The notes below the pieces were generated by a model that saw nothing but the letters and a program-made list of their open reading frames with translations, was not told the origin of the DNA and searched no databases. The translations under genes and the position numbers were made by a program. A stretch of DNA of 64,000 bases from Bin18 sp965242795 (GTDB lineage Bacteria > Desulfobacterota > Binatia > Bin18), in the NCBI GenBank assembly GCA_965242795.1, contig OZ251505.1:1240001-1304000 (forward strand). Reading direction: 5' to 3'. Of the stretch, positions 16,886-25,286 are shown in pieces; position 1 is the stretch's first letter, and the number at the start of each line of letters is the position of its first letter.

Positions 16886-17893
16886 CTACTCGGACGGGAC
16901 CGGGCCATCGGGCCGAAAGGCGTCCGCGGTGCGCGCGAAGTCTTCGAGCCGCGGCAGCAACAGCGGCAGGTCCACGCCGGCTTGTCGATACTCGGCCACG
17001 CGGCGCCGGCAGGCATCGTCCGGGCCGAGGAGGTAGAACGCCTCCACCATGTCGTCGCCGATCAACTCGACCGCGGCGGTTCCTCCGTCCTCGGCATACG
17101 AGGCGCGCAACGGCCCCAGGATGGACGGATCGAAGCCGCCCTTGTCGAGGAGGATTTCGCCGACGTACGCTTCGTCGAGCAGGCGGACGAGGCGCTTCTT
17201 GAGCCCGGGCATGAGTGCCTGCGGGTCGTCGGTCGGGCGCACGACCAACATGCAGGCGACGTCGATCGCGGCCGGGTCGCGGCCCGCCTCCCGTGCCGCG
17301 GCGCGGATCTCGGCCACGGCGTAGCGGACGTAGGCCGGCGGCACGTAGGCGTTCAGCAGTACGCCGTCGGCGATCGCGCCGGCCAGCCGCAAGCCTTTGC
17401 GTCCGATCGCGGCCAGATAGATCGGCAGCCGGGACTGGACCGGCGTCGTCGCCAGCTTGGCGCCGGCCAGCCGGAAGGGTCCGGCCGTGTCGCTGACCCG
17501 TTCGCCGGCCAGCAGCCGCCGGACCAGCGATACGCAACCGCGCATGGCCGCCGGCGCGTCCCCGTACGGAATGCCCATCTTGTCCTGCACGACCGCACGT
17601 TCGCTACGCCCCAGACCCAGCACGAAACGGCCGCCGGTCAACCGGTCCAGCGTCGCGCTCGCCATTGCCAGGAGCGCAGGGTTGCGCGTGTAGGGGTTGG
17701 CGACGCCGACGCCGAGCTTGAGCCGGTCGGTCGTCGCGCCCAGATAGCCGAGCAGCGCGCAGATCTCTTCGTGGAAATAGCGCTCCGTCACCCAAAGCGA
17801 CTCGTAGCCCGCGCGTTCGGCGAGTCGGGCGTAGCGTGCGAGTTCGGCACCGCTGTCGATGCCGTGGTAGAGGACCAGCCCGGTACGGGTCAT
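16886..17893 (-). CDS. Luciferase-like (LLM) flavin/F420 oxidoreductase, copy 3
   Basis: An LLM superfamily protein of 335 residues. It reads LAERAGYESLWVTERYFHEEICALLGYLGATTDRLKLGVGVANPYTRNPALLAMASATLDRLTGGRFVLGLGRS, then PIYLAAIGRKGLRLAGAIADGVLLNAYVPP. Its ATG (17893) overlaps the stop of the upstream methyltransferase by 4 bases (ATGA), which indicates translational coupling. The C-terminal half (GDDMVEAFYLLGPDDACRRRVAEYRQAGVD) is typical of the family. The substrate is unknown. Confidence 0.92.
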   Translation of the reverse strand: MTRTGLVLYHGIDSGAELARYARLAERAGYESLWVTERYFHEEICALLGYLGATTDRLKLGVGVANPYTRNPALLAMASATLDRLTGGRFVLGLGRSERAVVQDKMGIPYGDAPAAMRGCVSLVRRLLAGERVSDTAGPFRLAGAKLATTPVQSRLPIYLAAIGRKGLRLAGAIADGVLLNAYVPPAYVRYAVAEIRAAAREAGRDPAAIDVACMLVVRPTDDPQALMPGLKKRLVRLLDEAYVGEILLDKGGFDPSILGPLRASYAEDGGTAAVELIGDDMVEAFYLLGPDDACRRRVAEYRQAGVDLPLLLPRLEDFARTADAFRPDGPVPSE

Positions 17894-18939
17894 GCCGCGC
17901 CTCCGGCGGATTCGTCCTTGCACGCCGCGAACGTCCAATACGTCGGCACGAGGTCGGGCGTATCGTGCGTGACGCGAAATCCGGTGTCGGCCAGCATGGC
18001 CAGAATCTCGCTGCGGGTGTTGACCACGTTGCCCCACGTCACCTCGAACCACTGCTCCAGAATGCTCAACGTGAAGCGCCGGTCGTGTACGTCCGCAGCG
18101 GTTTCCGGCGCGCAGCGGTCGATGATGAGCAGCGCGCCGTCCGGTTTGAGGCCGCGCCGGCAGCCGCGCAGGATGTCGGCCTTCCGGGCGTCGGGCAGTT
18201 CGTGGAACACCTGCACCAGCGTGATGAGGTCGAACTCGTCCGTAAACGGCAGCGCGGTCGCGTCCAACGCCTGCACGTCGGCGCGCCCGCCCAGCCCGGC
18301 CTCACGGATTGATCGCCGCGAGGTGTCGACGAAATACGGCAGCGGTTCGATGCCGGTCGCGCGGCAAGCGGGGAACTCCTCGGCGAAACGCGTGACGACG
18401 GTGCCGCTGCCCGAACCCACGTCCAGCACCCGGCCGCCGGCGTCCAGCCGCGCCGCCATGCCGGGCAGGTCGCGTGCCGCGGCTACGACGACGGGTGCCC
18501 GCAAGGCCGAAACCTTGGCCTGCGCGGCGAAGAAATCCTCGTCGTGATCGTGGAAGGTTTTGAGCGCGCCGGTCCGAAACGCCTCGGGGTAGGCGGGAAA
18601 ATCGCGCGATAGACTGGACAGCACGTGGCTGGTGAGCAGCTCGGGCGAGGCGTCGTCCACCAAGGTATCCATATAAGGCGCGAAGCCGAACCGCTCCGCA
18701 CTTTCTGCGCGCAGTATGCCGACCGCGGCCGCGGCTTGGCACCACACCTTGGTTCGCCATGCGTCGAGACCGAGGGTCTGAGCTAGGTCCGCTGCAATGG
18801 CGCTGCCGCCGCGGCGGCGCAGCTCGGCGAAATAGCCGAGCCGCCCGCCGACGTCGAGAATGTGCGTGGCGTGCAGACCCAACATCCAGCCGCGCATCAT
18901 GCGCGCTTGGCTCTGCTTGGTGACTTCGGAGGATGGCAT
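17890..18939 (-). CDS. SAM-dependent methyltransferase with N-terminal helical/winged-helix domain
   Basis: A protein of 349 residues. The first 110 or so (MRGWMLGLHATHILDVGGRLGYFAELRRRGG...DAWRTKVWCQAAAAVGIL) look like the dimerisation/winged-helix domain of class I O-methyltransferases. The Rossmann domain follows with motif I VLDVGSGSGTVV near 170, an acidic GIEPLPYF after strand 2, and LVQVFHELPDARKADIL. It would methylate a small molecule. Its stop overlaps the start of LLM copy 3, so the two products likely act together. A good CAGGAG site precedes the ATG. Confidence 0.9.
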   Translation of the reverse strand: MPSSEVTKQSQARMMRGWMLGLHATHILDVGGRLGYFAELRRRGGSAIAADLAQTLGLDAWRTKVWCQAAAAVGILRAESAERFGFAPYMDTLVDDASPELLTSHVLSSLSRDFPAYPEAFRTGALKTFHDHDEDFFAAQAKVSALRAPVVVAAARDLPGMAARLDAGGRVLDVGSGSGTVVTRFAEEFPACRATGIEPLPYFVDTSRRSIREAGLGGRADVQALDATALPFTDEFDLITLVQVFHELPDARKADILRGCRRGLKPDGALLIIDRCAPETAADVHDRRFTLSILEQWFEVTWGNVVNTRSEILAMLADTGFRVTHDTPDLVPTYWTFAACKDESAGGAA

Positions 18940-19013
18940 GGGAAGCTCCTGTTCGGATTCGATCTCGATGCGCGTGTTTCACGGTCCCGACCGCACACAC
19001 CCCTATCGGGCTT

Positions 19014-19043
19014 CGTAGGGGCGACGCATGCGTCGCCCCTACG
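19014..19043. repeat. Perfect 30-base palindrome supplying the MFS stop codon
   Basis: The 30 bases read identically on both strands, with arms CGTAGGGGCGACGCA / TGCGTCGCCCCTACG. The TAG stop of the MFS gene (19041-19039) lies inside it. Related TAGGGGC/GCCCCTA palindromes occur at 43905-43968 and near 54460-54485, so this is a member of a dispersed family that landed at, or defines, the gene end. Confidence 0.85.
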
Positions 19044-20331
19044 CACCGCCGGACGAGGTTCGCACGCCGACGGGCGGCGCGGATGGTTTCCTCACAAAAC
19101 ACAAGAAGGCGATGGCGGCAAGGTTGAGCACCGCGCTCATGACGAACGCGAGCCGATACCCGCCGTACGCATCGTATATGTAGCCCGCGGCGAGTGGGCC
19201 GACCGCGGCCGCGGAGCCGGCCAACGAAAAGAAGAACCCGACGATCGCGCCCACCGCGGTCCGGCCGTAGAAGTCGCCGACGATGGCCGGGAACAACGCG
19301 GTGCTGCCGCCGTAGCCGAGTCCGAACAGGAGCGCAGAAGCCAACAACGCGGACAAGTCCGTGCTCGACGCGAACCCGCCGAAGGCCACGACCTCCGACC
19401 CGAGACACGCCGCCAGCATCCCCATCCGACCGCAGCGGTCGGAGAGCGGTCCGGCGATCAGCCTGCCCGCGAACCCGGCCAGTCCGATGGCACTGATCAA
19501 CGTGGCGGCCCGCACCCGCGGCACGCCCAGATCGACCGCGAACGGGACGACGTGCACCAGCGGCAGAAAGATGACCAGCCACGTGCTCGTGAACACGCCC
19601 ATCAACAGCCAGAACGGCAACGTGCGGCGGGCGCTCGCCAGCGTCCACGTGTCGCGCGCGTCCGCGGCGGGGCCGGGCTCGGCCAGCGCCGCGGGCGACG
19701 GGACGGTCGGTTCGATCCCGTCGGGGTACAGGCCCCGCGCTTCGGGGTCGCGCACCGTGAATAGCGCGCAGACACCGATGATCGCCGCCCCGCCGAGCCC
19801 GAGCAGCAGATAGGCGTCGCGCCAGCCGTAGAGGCCGATCAGGCCGGCGGCGAGCGGCGGCACGACGAAGTTGCCGAAGCTGGCGCCGCTGGCGCTCAAG
19901 CCGAGCGCCAGCCCGCGGCGGCGGGTGAACCAGCGCACCACGGTCGCGTTGCACGGCACGAACGCCGCGCTCATGCCCAGCGCCGCCACGCACCCCAGCC
20001 ACAGGTAGAGATGCCAGAGTGCGTCGGCCCGACTCAGGAGGGCTATCCCCGCGCCCAGCAACACGCCGCCGGCGCCGATCACGATGCGGGGCCCCCAGCG
20101 GTCCGTCCCCACGCCGGTCACGAAACCGAACGCGCTATAGACCAGCACGTACAGGGAATAGGGCAGCGACAGGCTCGTACGTCCCCAGCCCGTTTCCGCG
20201 GAGATGGCGGGCATGAAGACGCCGTACGAGAACTGGATGCCGTACGACACCGCGAGAACGAGAAACGCACAGGCGACGATGATCCAGCCGTAGAAGAACC
20301 GGTGAGGCTCCCGAGCGCGCCTGGATCGCAT
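19039..20331 (-). CDS. MFS transporter (OFA/monocarboxylate-like)
   Basis: An inner-membrane carrier of 430 residues with twelve predicted hydrophobic segments. It begins HRFFYGWIIVACAFLVLAVSYGIQFSYGVFMPAI, the typical start of oxalate/formate- and monocarboxylate-type MFS proteins, and has the loop 2-3 motif GVGTDRWGPRIV and a second-half GPLSDRCGRMG. A short cytoplasmic loop separates the halves (ARGLYPDG...ARDTW). I chose the ATG at 20331; an in-frame start 28 codons earlier is possible but adds proline-rich sequence unlike the family. As part of the metabolic cluster it probably imports the cluster's acidic substrate (inference). Confidence 0.9.
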   Translation of the reverse strand: MRSRRAREPHRFFYGWIIVACAFLVLAVSYGIQFSYGVFMPAISAETGWGRTSLSLPYSLYVLVYSAFGFVTGVGTDRWGPRIVIGAGGVLLGAGIALLSRADALWHLYLWLGCVAALGMSAAFVPCNATVVRWFTRRRGLALGLSASGASFGNFVVPPLAAGLIGLYGWRDAYLLLGLGGAAIIGVCALFTVRDPEARGLYPDGIEPTVPSPAALAEPGPAADARDTWTLASARRTLPFWLLMGVFTSTWLVIFLPLVHVVPFAVDLGVPRVRAATLISAIGLAGFAGRLIAGPLSDRCGRMGMLAACLGSEVVAFGGFASSTDLSALLASALLFGLGYGGSTALFPAIVGDFYGRTAVGAIVGFFFSLAGSAAAVGPLAAGYIYDAYGGYRLAFVMSAVLNLAAIAFLCFVRKPSAPPVGVRTSSGGA

Positions 20332-20440
20332 GACGAAAAACTCGGCGGATGGAAACGGGAAGGCGGGGCTTGGAGGCGGGGAACCGACGTCCCATGAAGA
20401 CACGTTCGGGCCCACCGCGATGGGGATTGCACCGGACCGG

Positions 20441-21655
20441 CTACAGCCCCAGGGCTTTGGCGATGTTCACCCGCTGGATCTCGTCCGTGCCCCCGGGAAT
20501 GCGCAGGTTGCGCGCGATCCGAAAGATCTTCTCGATCCCGGATTCCTTCATCAGGCCGTACGCCCCGTGCAGTTGTACGGCGCGATCCGCCACGCGGTAC
20601 AAGGCTTCGTCACAAAAGACCTTCAGCGCGGACACGGTCTTGATGAGGTGCGGGTCCACCTTGAGCGTCCACAGATTGCCCTGGTCGGCCTCCCAGAGAC
20701 TCTGGAGCGACAGGCTGCGCATGGCCTGTACGTCCAGATAGGAATCGACGGCCATCCACTGCAACGCCTGGAACCGGCTCAGCGGCCCGCCGAACGCCTG
20801 CCGGTTCTTGAGATGGGTCAGGCAGCGGTCGAGCAGGTACTGGCCCAGGCCGGTGCACATGCCTCCGCGGCGCACGCGGATCCAGTTGATCATGCCCATG
20901 CTCAGGTAGAAGCCGTCGCCCGGCGCGCCCCACAGATGGTCCGCGGACAATCGGCAGTTCTCGAAGCGCAACTCGCCGGTCATGCCGTCGTCCATGATGG
21001 TCCGGTAGGTGCGGCCGATGCCGAGGCCGGGATTGTCGCGCTCGACGACGAAGGCGGTCGCGCCTGCCCCGCCCGCGCCGGGGTCGTGCAGGGCGCAGAC
21101 GAAGATCAGGTCGGCGTACTGGGCGTTGGTGATGTACGCCTTGGTGCCGTTCACGACCCACGCATCGCCGTGCTTTTCGGCGCGCGTCTCCATCCCCAGC
21201 ACGTCGGAGCCGCCCCGGTATTCGGTGATGGCATACGCGGCCGTCGCGTCGCCGCGCACCAGGGGTAGGAGATATTTCTGCTGCTGCTCGGGGGTGAGGA
21301 ACAGCAGCATCCGGTTGGGTCCTTCGGTCCACGACAAGAGCCATTGGGCCACCCCGATGCCGTGCCGATAGACGGCTTCGTGCACGAAGAACATGTCGGT
21401 CAGGCAGAACCCGCCGCCGCCGACCTCGGTCGGCATGTGCAGGGCGTAGAAGCCGCGCTCGGCCGAACGTTTACGGATCGTGCGCTGTGCGGCCTCGACT
21501 TCCGGGGCGAGCCGCCCGTCCTCGCGCAGATACAGATGTTCGTTGACGAGATGCGCGGACAGGTCCCGCTCGATCGGCGCGACCTCCTGTTCGATGAACC
21601 CGTGGATGTCGGCAACTGTGGCCGCCACGTGGGCGGGCGGCGAGAAGTCGATCAT
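20441..21655 (-). CDS. Acyl-CoA dehydrogenase with non-canonical catalytic position
   Basis: An acyl-CoA dehydrogenase-fold protein of 404 residues (AYAITEYRGGSDVLGMETRAEKHGDAWVVNGTKAYITNAQYADLIFV; GAYGLMKESGIEKIFRIARNLRIPGGTDEIQR). At the spot where medium-chain enzymes carry the catalytic Glu before Gly-Thr, this protein has Gly388 (PGGTDEIQR). It therefore either uses a Glu from another helix, as isovaleryl- and long-chain enzymes do, or is not a standard dehydrogenase. It is the first gene of the minus-strand metabolic run, 109 bases upstream of the MFS gene and downstream of the groEL terminator. Confidence 0.92.
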   Translation of the reverse strand: MIDFSPPAHVAATVADIHGFIEQEVAPIERDLSAHLVNEHLYLREDGRLAPEVEAAQRTIRKRSAERGFYALHMPTEVGGGGFCLTDMFFVHEAVYRHGIGVAQWLLSWTEGPNRMLLFLTPEQQQKYLLPLVRGDATAAYAITEYRGGSDVLGMETRAEKHGDAWVVNGTKAYITNAQYADLIFVCALHDPGAGGAGATAFVVERDNPGLGIGRTYRTIMDDGMTGELRFENCRLSADHLWGAPGDGFYLSMGMINWIRVRRGGMCTGLGQYLLDRCLTHLKNRQAFGGPLSRFQALQWMAVDSYLDVQAMRSLSLQSLWEADQGNLWTLKVDPHLIKTVSALKVFCDEALYRVADRAVQLHGAYGLMKESGIEKIFRIARNLRIPGGTDEIQRVNIAKALGL

Positions 21656-21773
21656 GGCTGGTTGGTATGCGATTCCCTACGGGAACGCTACACCGCCGGA
21701 CCCCTGTGCGTAGCGAAAGGGCGATGGGAGGGGGCGCAACGGGTACGGGACTCGGCGTATGGAATTCCCAACG

Positions 21774-21801
21774 AAAACGGGGGCCGCACGGCCCCCGTTT
21801 T
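21774..21801 (-). terminator. Rho-independent terminator after groEL
   Basis: A perfect 12-bp stem (AAAACGGGGGCC / GGCCCCCGTTTT) around a GCAC loop lies 27 bases after the groEL stop. A T-rich run (TTTTCGTT) follows on the minus strand. It separates groEL from the acyl-CoA dehydrogenase run downstream. Confidence 0.85.
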
Positions 21802-21827
21802 CGAGACGAAGTCGGCCCGCGGCCGGC

Positions 21828-23459
21828 TCAGTAATCGTCGTCGTCGAAATCGTGGTCGTGGCCGTCCGCGGCGGCCTGCGGCTTCTCCGGCTTTTCGGCC
21901 ACTGCGGCTTCTGTGGTCAACATCAGTCCGGCCACGCTGGCGGCGTTCTGCAGAGCCACCCGGACGACCTTGGCCGAATCGATCACCCCGGCCCGGTACA
22001 GGTTTTCGTACTCGCCCGAGGCGGCGTTGAACCCCACGTCGCCCTTCCGCTGCTTGACGTTGTTCAGCACGACGGGCGCGTCCAGACCGGCGTTGGTGAC
22101 GATCTGCCGCAGCGGCTCTTCGATTGCCCGGTGGACGATGCGCACGCCGGCCGCGCGGTCGTCGTCGAACGTCAGACCGTCCAACCCGCCTTGGGCGCGG
22201 AGCAGCGCCACGCCGCCGCCGGCCACGATGCCCTCTTCCGAGGCCGACTTGGTGGCGTGCAGGGCGTCATCGACGCGCGCCTTGCGCTCTTTCATTTCGA
22301 CTTCGGTGGCCGCGCCGACTTTGACGACGGCGACGCCACCCGCCAGCTTGGCGAGCCGCTCCTGGAGCTTTTCGCGGTCGTAGTCGGACGTGGTCTCTTC
22401 GATCTGGGCACGGATCTGATCGGCGCGGCCGGCGATGTCCTTCTTGCTGCCGGCGCCGCCGACGATGGTCGTGTCGTCCTTGTCCATGATGACCCGCTGG
22501 CAGCGGCCCAGATCGGCGAGTTGGAGGTTGTCCAGCTTGATGCCCAACTCTTCCGCGATGACCCGGCCGCCGGTCAGGATGGCGAGATCCTCCAGCATGG
22601 CTTTACGCCGGTCGCCGAAGCCCGGCGCCTTGACCGCCGAGGCGTTCAGCGTGCCGCGAATCTTGTTGACGACCAGGGCCGCGAGCGCCTCGCCCTCGAC
22701 GTCCTCGGCGATGATGACGAGCGGCCGCCCGCTCTGGGCGATCTTTTCGAGCAGCGGCACCAAGTCCTGCATGTTCGAGAGTTTCTTCTCGTGCAGCAGG
22801 ACATACGGATCCTGGACCTCGGCGACCATCCGCTCGGCGTCCGTCACGAAGTACGGCGACAGAAACCCGCGGTCAAAGCGCATCCCCTCGACCACGTCGA
22901 GCACGGTGTCCAGGCCCTTGCCTTCTTCGATGGTAATCACGCCTTCCTTGCCAACCTTGTCCATGGCGTCGGCCAGGATGGTACCGACTTCGGCGTCACC
23001 GTTGGCGGCGATGGTGCCGACTTGGGCGACCTGATCCCGGCCGCGCACCTTGCGGCTCTGCTCGCGGACGCCGGAGACGACTGTGTCCACCGCGGCGTCG
23101 ATGCCGCGTTTGAGGGACATCGGGTCGAAGCCGGCGGCCTGCAGGCGCAACCCTTCGGTCAGAATCGCCCGCGACAGGATGGTCGCGGTCGTGGTGCCGT
23201 CGCCCGCGGCGTCCGCGGTCTTGGTCGCCACTTCACGGACCATCTTGGCGCCCATGTCCTCGAATTTATCCTCGAGTTCGACTTCCTTGACGACGGTCAC
23301 GCCGTCCTTGGTCACGACCGGCGCGCCGAAACTCTTCTCCAACAGCACGTTCCGTCCGCGCGGACCCAGCGTCACCTGGGTGGTGTCGGCCAGGATGTTG
23401 ACCCCGTTGAGAATCCCCGCCCGGGATTCTTCATGGAGATGTATCAGTTTGCTCGCCAT
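21828..23459 (-). CDS. groEL: Chaperonin GroEL (60 kDa), atypical tail
   Basis: ATP-dependent folding chamber subunit of 543 residues. The ATPase residue Asp87 is in GDGTTTAT at 86-93, LGPRGRNV is at 31-38, and the apical LIIAEDVEGEALA equivalent reads VIIAEDVEGEALAALVVN. The GroES-binding helix region is preserved. Two features are odd. The N-terminus MASKLIHLHEESRAGILNGVNIL differs from the usual MAAKxVxFGxxAR, and the C-terminus ends in a His/Asp-rich DGHDHDFDDDDY instead of the flexible GGM repeats. No groES lies on either side. It is probably a divergent or second GroEL copy. Confidence 0.96.
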   Translation of the reverse strand: MASKLIHLHEESRAGILNGVNILADTTQVTLGPRGRNVLLEKSFGAPVVTKDGVTVVKEVELEDKFEDMGAKMVREVATKTADAAGDGTTTATILSRAILTEGLRLQAAGFDPMSLKRGIDAAVDTVVSGVREQSRKVRGRDQVAQVGTIAANGDAEVGTILADAMDKVGKEGVITIEEGKGLDTVLDVVEGMRFDRGFLSPYFVTDAERMVAEVQDPYVLLHEKKLSNMQDLVPLLEKIAQSGRPLVIIAEDVEGEALAALVVNKIRGTLNASAVKAPGFGDRRKAMLEDLAILTGGRVIAEELGIKLDNLQLADLGRCQRVIMDKDDTTIVGGAGSKKDIAGRADQIRAQIEETTSDYDREKLQERLAKLAGGVAVVKVGAATEVEMKERKARVDDALHATKSASEEGIVAGGGVALLRAQGGLDGLTFDDDRAAGVRIVHRAIEEPLRQIVTNAGLDAPVVLNNVKQRKGDVGFNAASGEYENLYRAGVIDSAKVVRVALQNAASVAGLMLTTEAAVAEKPEKPQAAADGHDHDFDDDDY

Positions 23460-23556
23460 ACGTTCGGTCTCCTTTCACACCACGTGTTGTCCGTCTTGCT
23501 CGTCGGGTCCCGGGAAGGCCGGCGTCGATTGACCCTGCTCACGTCTGCCGTGCAAC

Positions 23557-24720
23557 TCAATGCCGGGCATGTGCCCAGCGTGCCCGCGGTACCGCCGCAG
23601 GGCTCACGGCCGGTACGGTGGCCACGGTACGATTCCCGCTATGGACCATGATTTCGCCCAGGACTTGTTCACGTCGAATCGGCGCGGCGACTTGCGTCGG
23701 CACCTGGAAGGATATGGCAACTCTATCCGCCTCGTCCGCTCGAATCAGGGGGGCGGCGCTGGCCGCGGCAATCGGCTGCAGCGTCGAGACGCTGCCGTTC
23801 TGGACACGGACTTCCATCCACAGCGGAGCGCCGCGCTCGATGAGTCGCAGCTTGGTGAAGTTGTCGAATCCCCACTCGATCATTTCCCTGGCGACGCGGA
23901 AGCGTATTCTACTCGTTTCGCCGCCGAGAACAATGGCGACGAGCCGGAGCGCCCCGCGCTGCGCCGTGGAGACGAGATTGTAACGCGCCCGGTTCGTAAA
24001 GCCGGTTTTCAGTCCATCGACGCCTGGAATGCGCCCGACCAGCCGGTTGGTGTTCGGCAGATGCACGCCCCGTCTGCCCGGGGCCCGAAACGGCATCGAC
24101 CGACGCGCCGTCCACTCCAGGACGTCGGTGTGGCGCAGGAGCGCTCTGGCGAGCGCGGCCATATCGTCGGCCGAGGCGACATCCGGCGCGCGGTTACGCC
24201 GCGTCGGCATCCCGTTGACCGTCGCGTAGCGGGAATGGTGCATCCCCAACGCCGCGGCCCGCGCGTTCATCAGATCGACGCAGGCCGCGACCGAGCCGAA
24301 CACGCCCTCGGCCACGGCGACCGCCGCATCGTTGGCCGAGGTGACCATGACAGCGCGCAGCAACGTGCCGAGCGGAAACGTCCGGCCCTGGCGCAGCCCG
24401 ATCGTGCGTCCCCGCGTACGGCTGGCACGACGCGAGACGATCAGCCGCGATTCCAGACTCACCCGGCCGCTTTCGATCTCCTCGAACGTCACCAGCGCCA
24501 GCATCATTTTGGTCAACGACGCTTGCGGCCAGACCTTGTCGCTGCGCGAGGAAAACAGGACCTGCCCGGTGTGGGCGTCCTGCAGCAGGACGGCGGCGAA
24601 TCTGCCGGCGTCGGTCAGCCGCGGTCCCTGCCCGCTCTTCGCCTGCGCCGGCGCGACCTGCCCGAGTCCAATAAGCACGACGCCCAACCACGCCGCGAAA
24701 AGAACTTTCCTCCCCCGCAT
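23557..24720 (-). CDS. D-alanyl-D-alanine carboxypeptidase (peptidase S11, PBP5/6/7 type)
   Basis: Trims the terminal D-Ala of peptidoglycan peptides in the periplasm. From the ATG at 24720 the 387-residue precursor has a signal peptide (VLFAAWLGVVLIGLGQVAPAQA), then the three penicillin-binding motifs: Ser68-Leu-Thr-Lys71, Ser128-Ala-Asn130 and Lys238-Thr-Gly240. The C-terminal beta domain continues to RARWAHARH without an obvious amphipathic membrane anchor. The frame is open 16 codons further, but the chosen start puts a proper signal peptide at the N-terminus. A sigma70-like promoter lies upstream. Confidence 0.94.
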   Translation of the reverse strand: MRGRKVLFAAWLGVVLIGLGQVAPAQAKSGQGPRLTDAGRFAAVLLQDAHTGQVLFSSRSDKVWPQASLTKMMLALVTFEEIESGRVSLESRLIVSRRASRTRGRTIGLRQGRTFPLGTLLRAVMVTSANDAAVAVAEGVFGSVAACVDLMNARAAALGMHHSRYATVNGMPTRRNRAPDVASADDMAALARALLRHTDVLEWTARRSMPFRAPGRRGVHLPNTNRLVGRIPGVDGLKTGFTNRARYNLVSTAQRGALRLVAIVLGGETSRIRFRVAREMIEWGFDNFTKLRLIERGAPLWMEVRVQNGSVSTLQPIAAASAAPLIRADEADRVAISFQVPTQVAAPIRREQVLGEIMVHSGNRTVATVPAVSPAAVPRARWAHARH

Positions 24721-24783
24721 CGCACACCCCCCACCTGATGAACCTGGGCAACCGTTCCCGTCGAACAAGAGTTACAGCGGTTT

Positions 24784-24812
24784 ATACTAATGGCAGTCTA
24801 ACCTACTGTCAA
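24784..24812 (-). promoter_or_regulatory. Sigma70-type promoter for the D,D-carboxypeptidase gene
   Basis: On the minus strand a perfect -35 TTGACA (24812-24807) is followed after 17 bases by TAGTAT (24789-24784), matching four of six -10 positions. The predicted start of transcription is near 24777, leaving a leader of about 57 bases before the ATG at 24720. The surrounding gap is clearly AT-rich compared with the genome. Confidence 0.7.
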
Positions 24813-24885
24813 CATTCGACTTTTCTTCTTACAGATACCAATATAGCGAGTTTAATGAGAGACCGGCTCACCCCAGATATGGTGG

Positions 24886-25278
24886 TCAAAAGAGATCGGC
24901 ATTCAACATCTTGTACAAATCGAGCAGATCCTTGCGGATGGAGACCAGCACGTCCCTTTGCCGGTCGGTCTCGGCCGCGGGATTCTGATCGGCACTGTCG
25001 GTCGAGGGCGGCGGGGTGTCGCCCTCCTTGTTGCTCTCCCGGAGGCGTTTCTTCGCGCCGCTGATGGTGAACTTCTCGTCGTACAGGAGCCGTTTGATGT
25101 CCAGCAGAATTTCGACGTCGCGGCGGCGGTAGAGGCGGTGGCCGGAGGCGGTCTTCTCCGGTCTGAGCACCGCGAACTCGGATTCCCAGTAGCGCAGGAC
25201 ATACGGCTTCACCCCGACGACTCTGGCCACCTCGCCGATGCGGAAATACAGTTTGTGGGGGATATCGACGGAAGGCAC
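24886..25278 (-). CDS. MerR-family transcriptional regulator
   Basis: A protein of 130 residues with an N-terminal MerR helix-turn-helix (KLYFRIGEVARVVGVKPYVLRYWESEFAVLRPEKTASGHRLYRRRDVEILLDIKRLLYDEKFTISGAKKRL). It then has a hydrophilic linker and a C-terminal coiled-coil (RQRDVLVSIRKDLLDLYKMLNADLF). This is the small MerR type found downstream of ihfA in many Proteobacteria. I start at GTG 25278 because the open frame runs antisense through pheS upstream and the family begins near (V)PSVDIPHKLYFRIGEVA. It follows ihfA by 8 bases, so they form one operon. No effector-binding domain is visible. Confidence 0.92.
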   Translation of the reverse strand: MPSVDIPHKLYFRIGEVARVVGVKPYVLRYWESEFAVLRPEKTASGHRLYRRRDVEILLDIKRLLYDEKFTISGAKKRLRESNKEGDTPPPSTDSADQNPAAETDRQRDVLVSIRKDLLDLYKMLNADLF

Positions 25279-25286
25279 GGCAGGTT

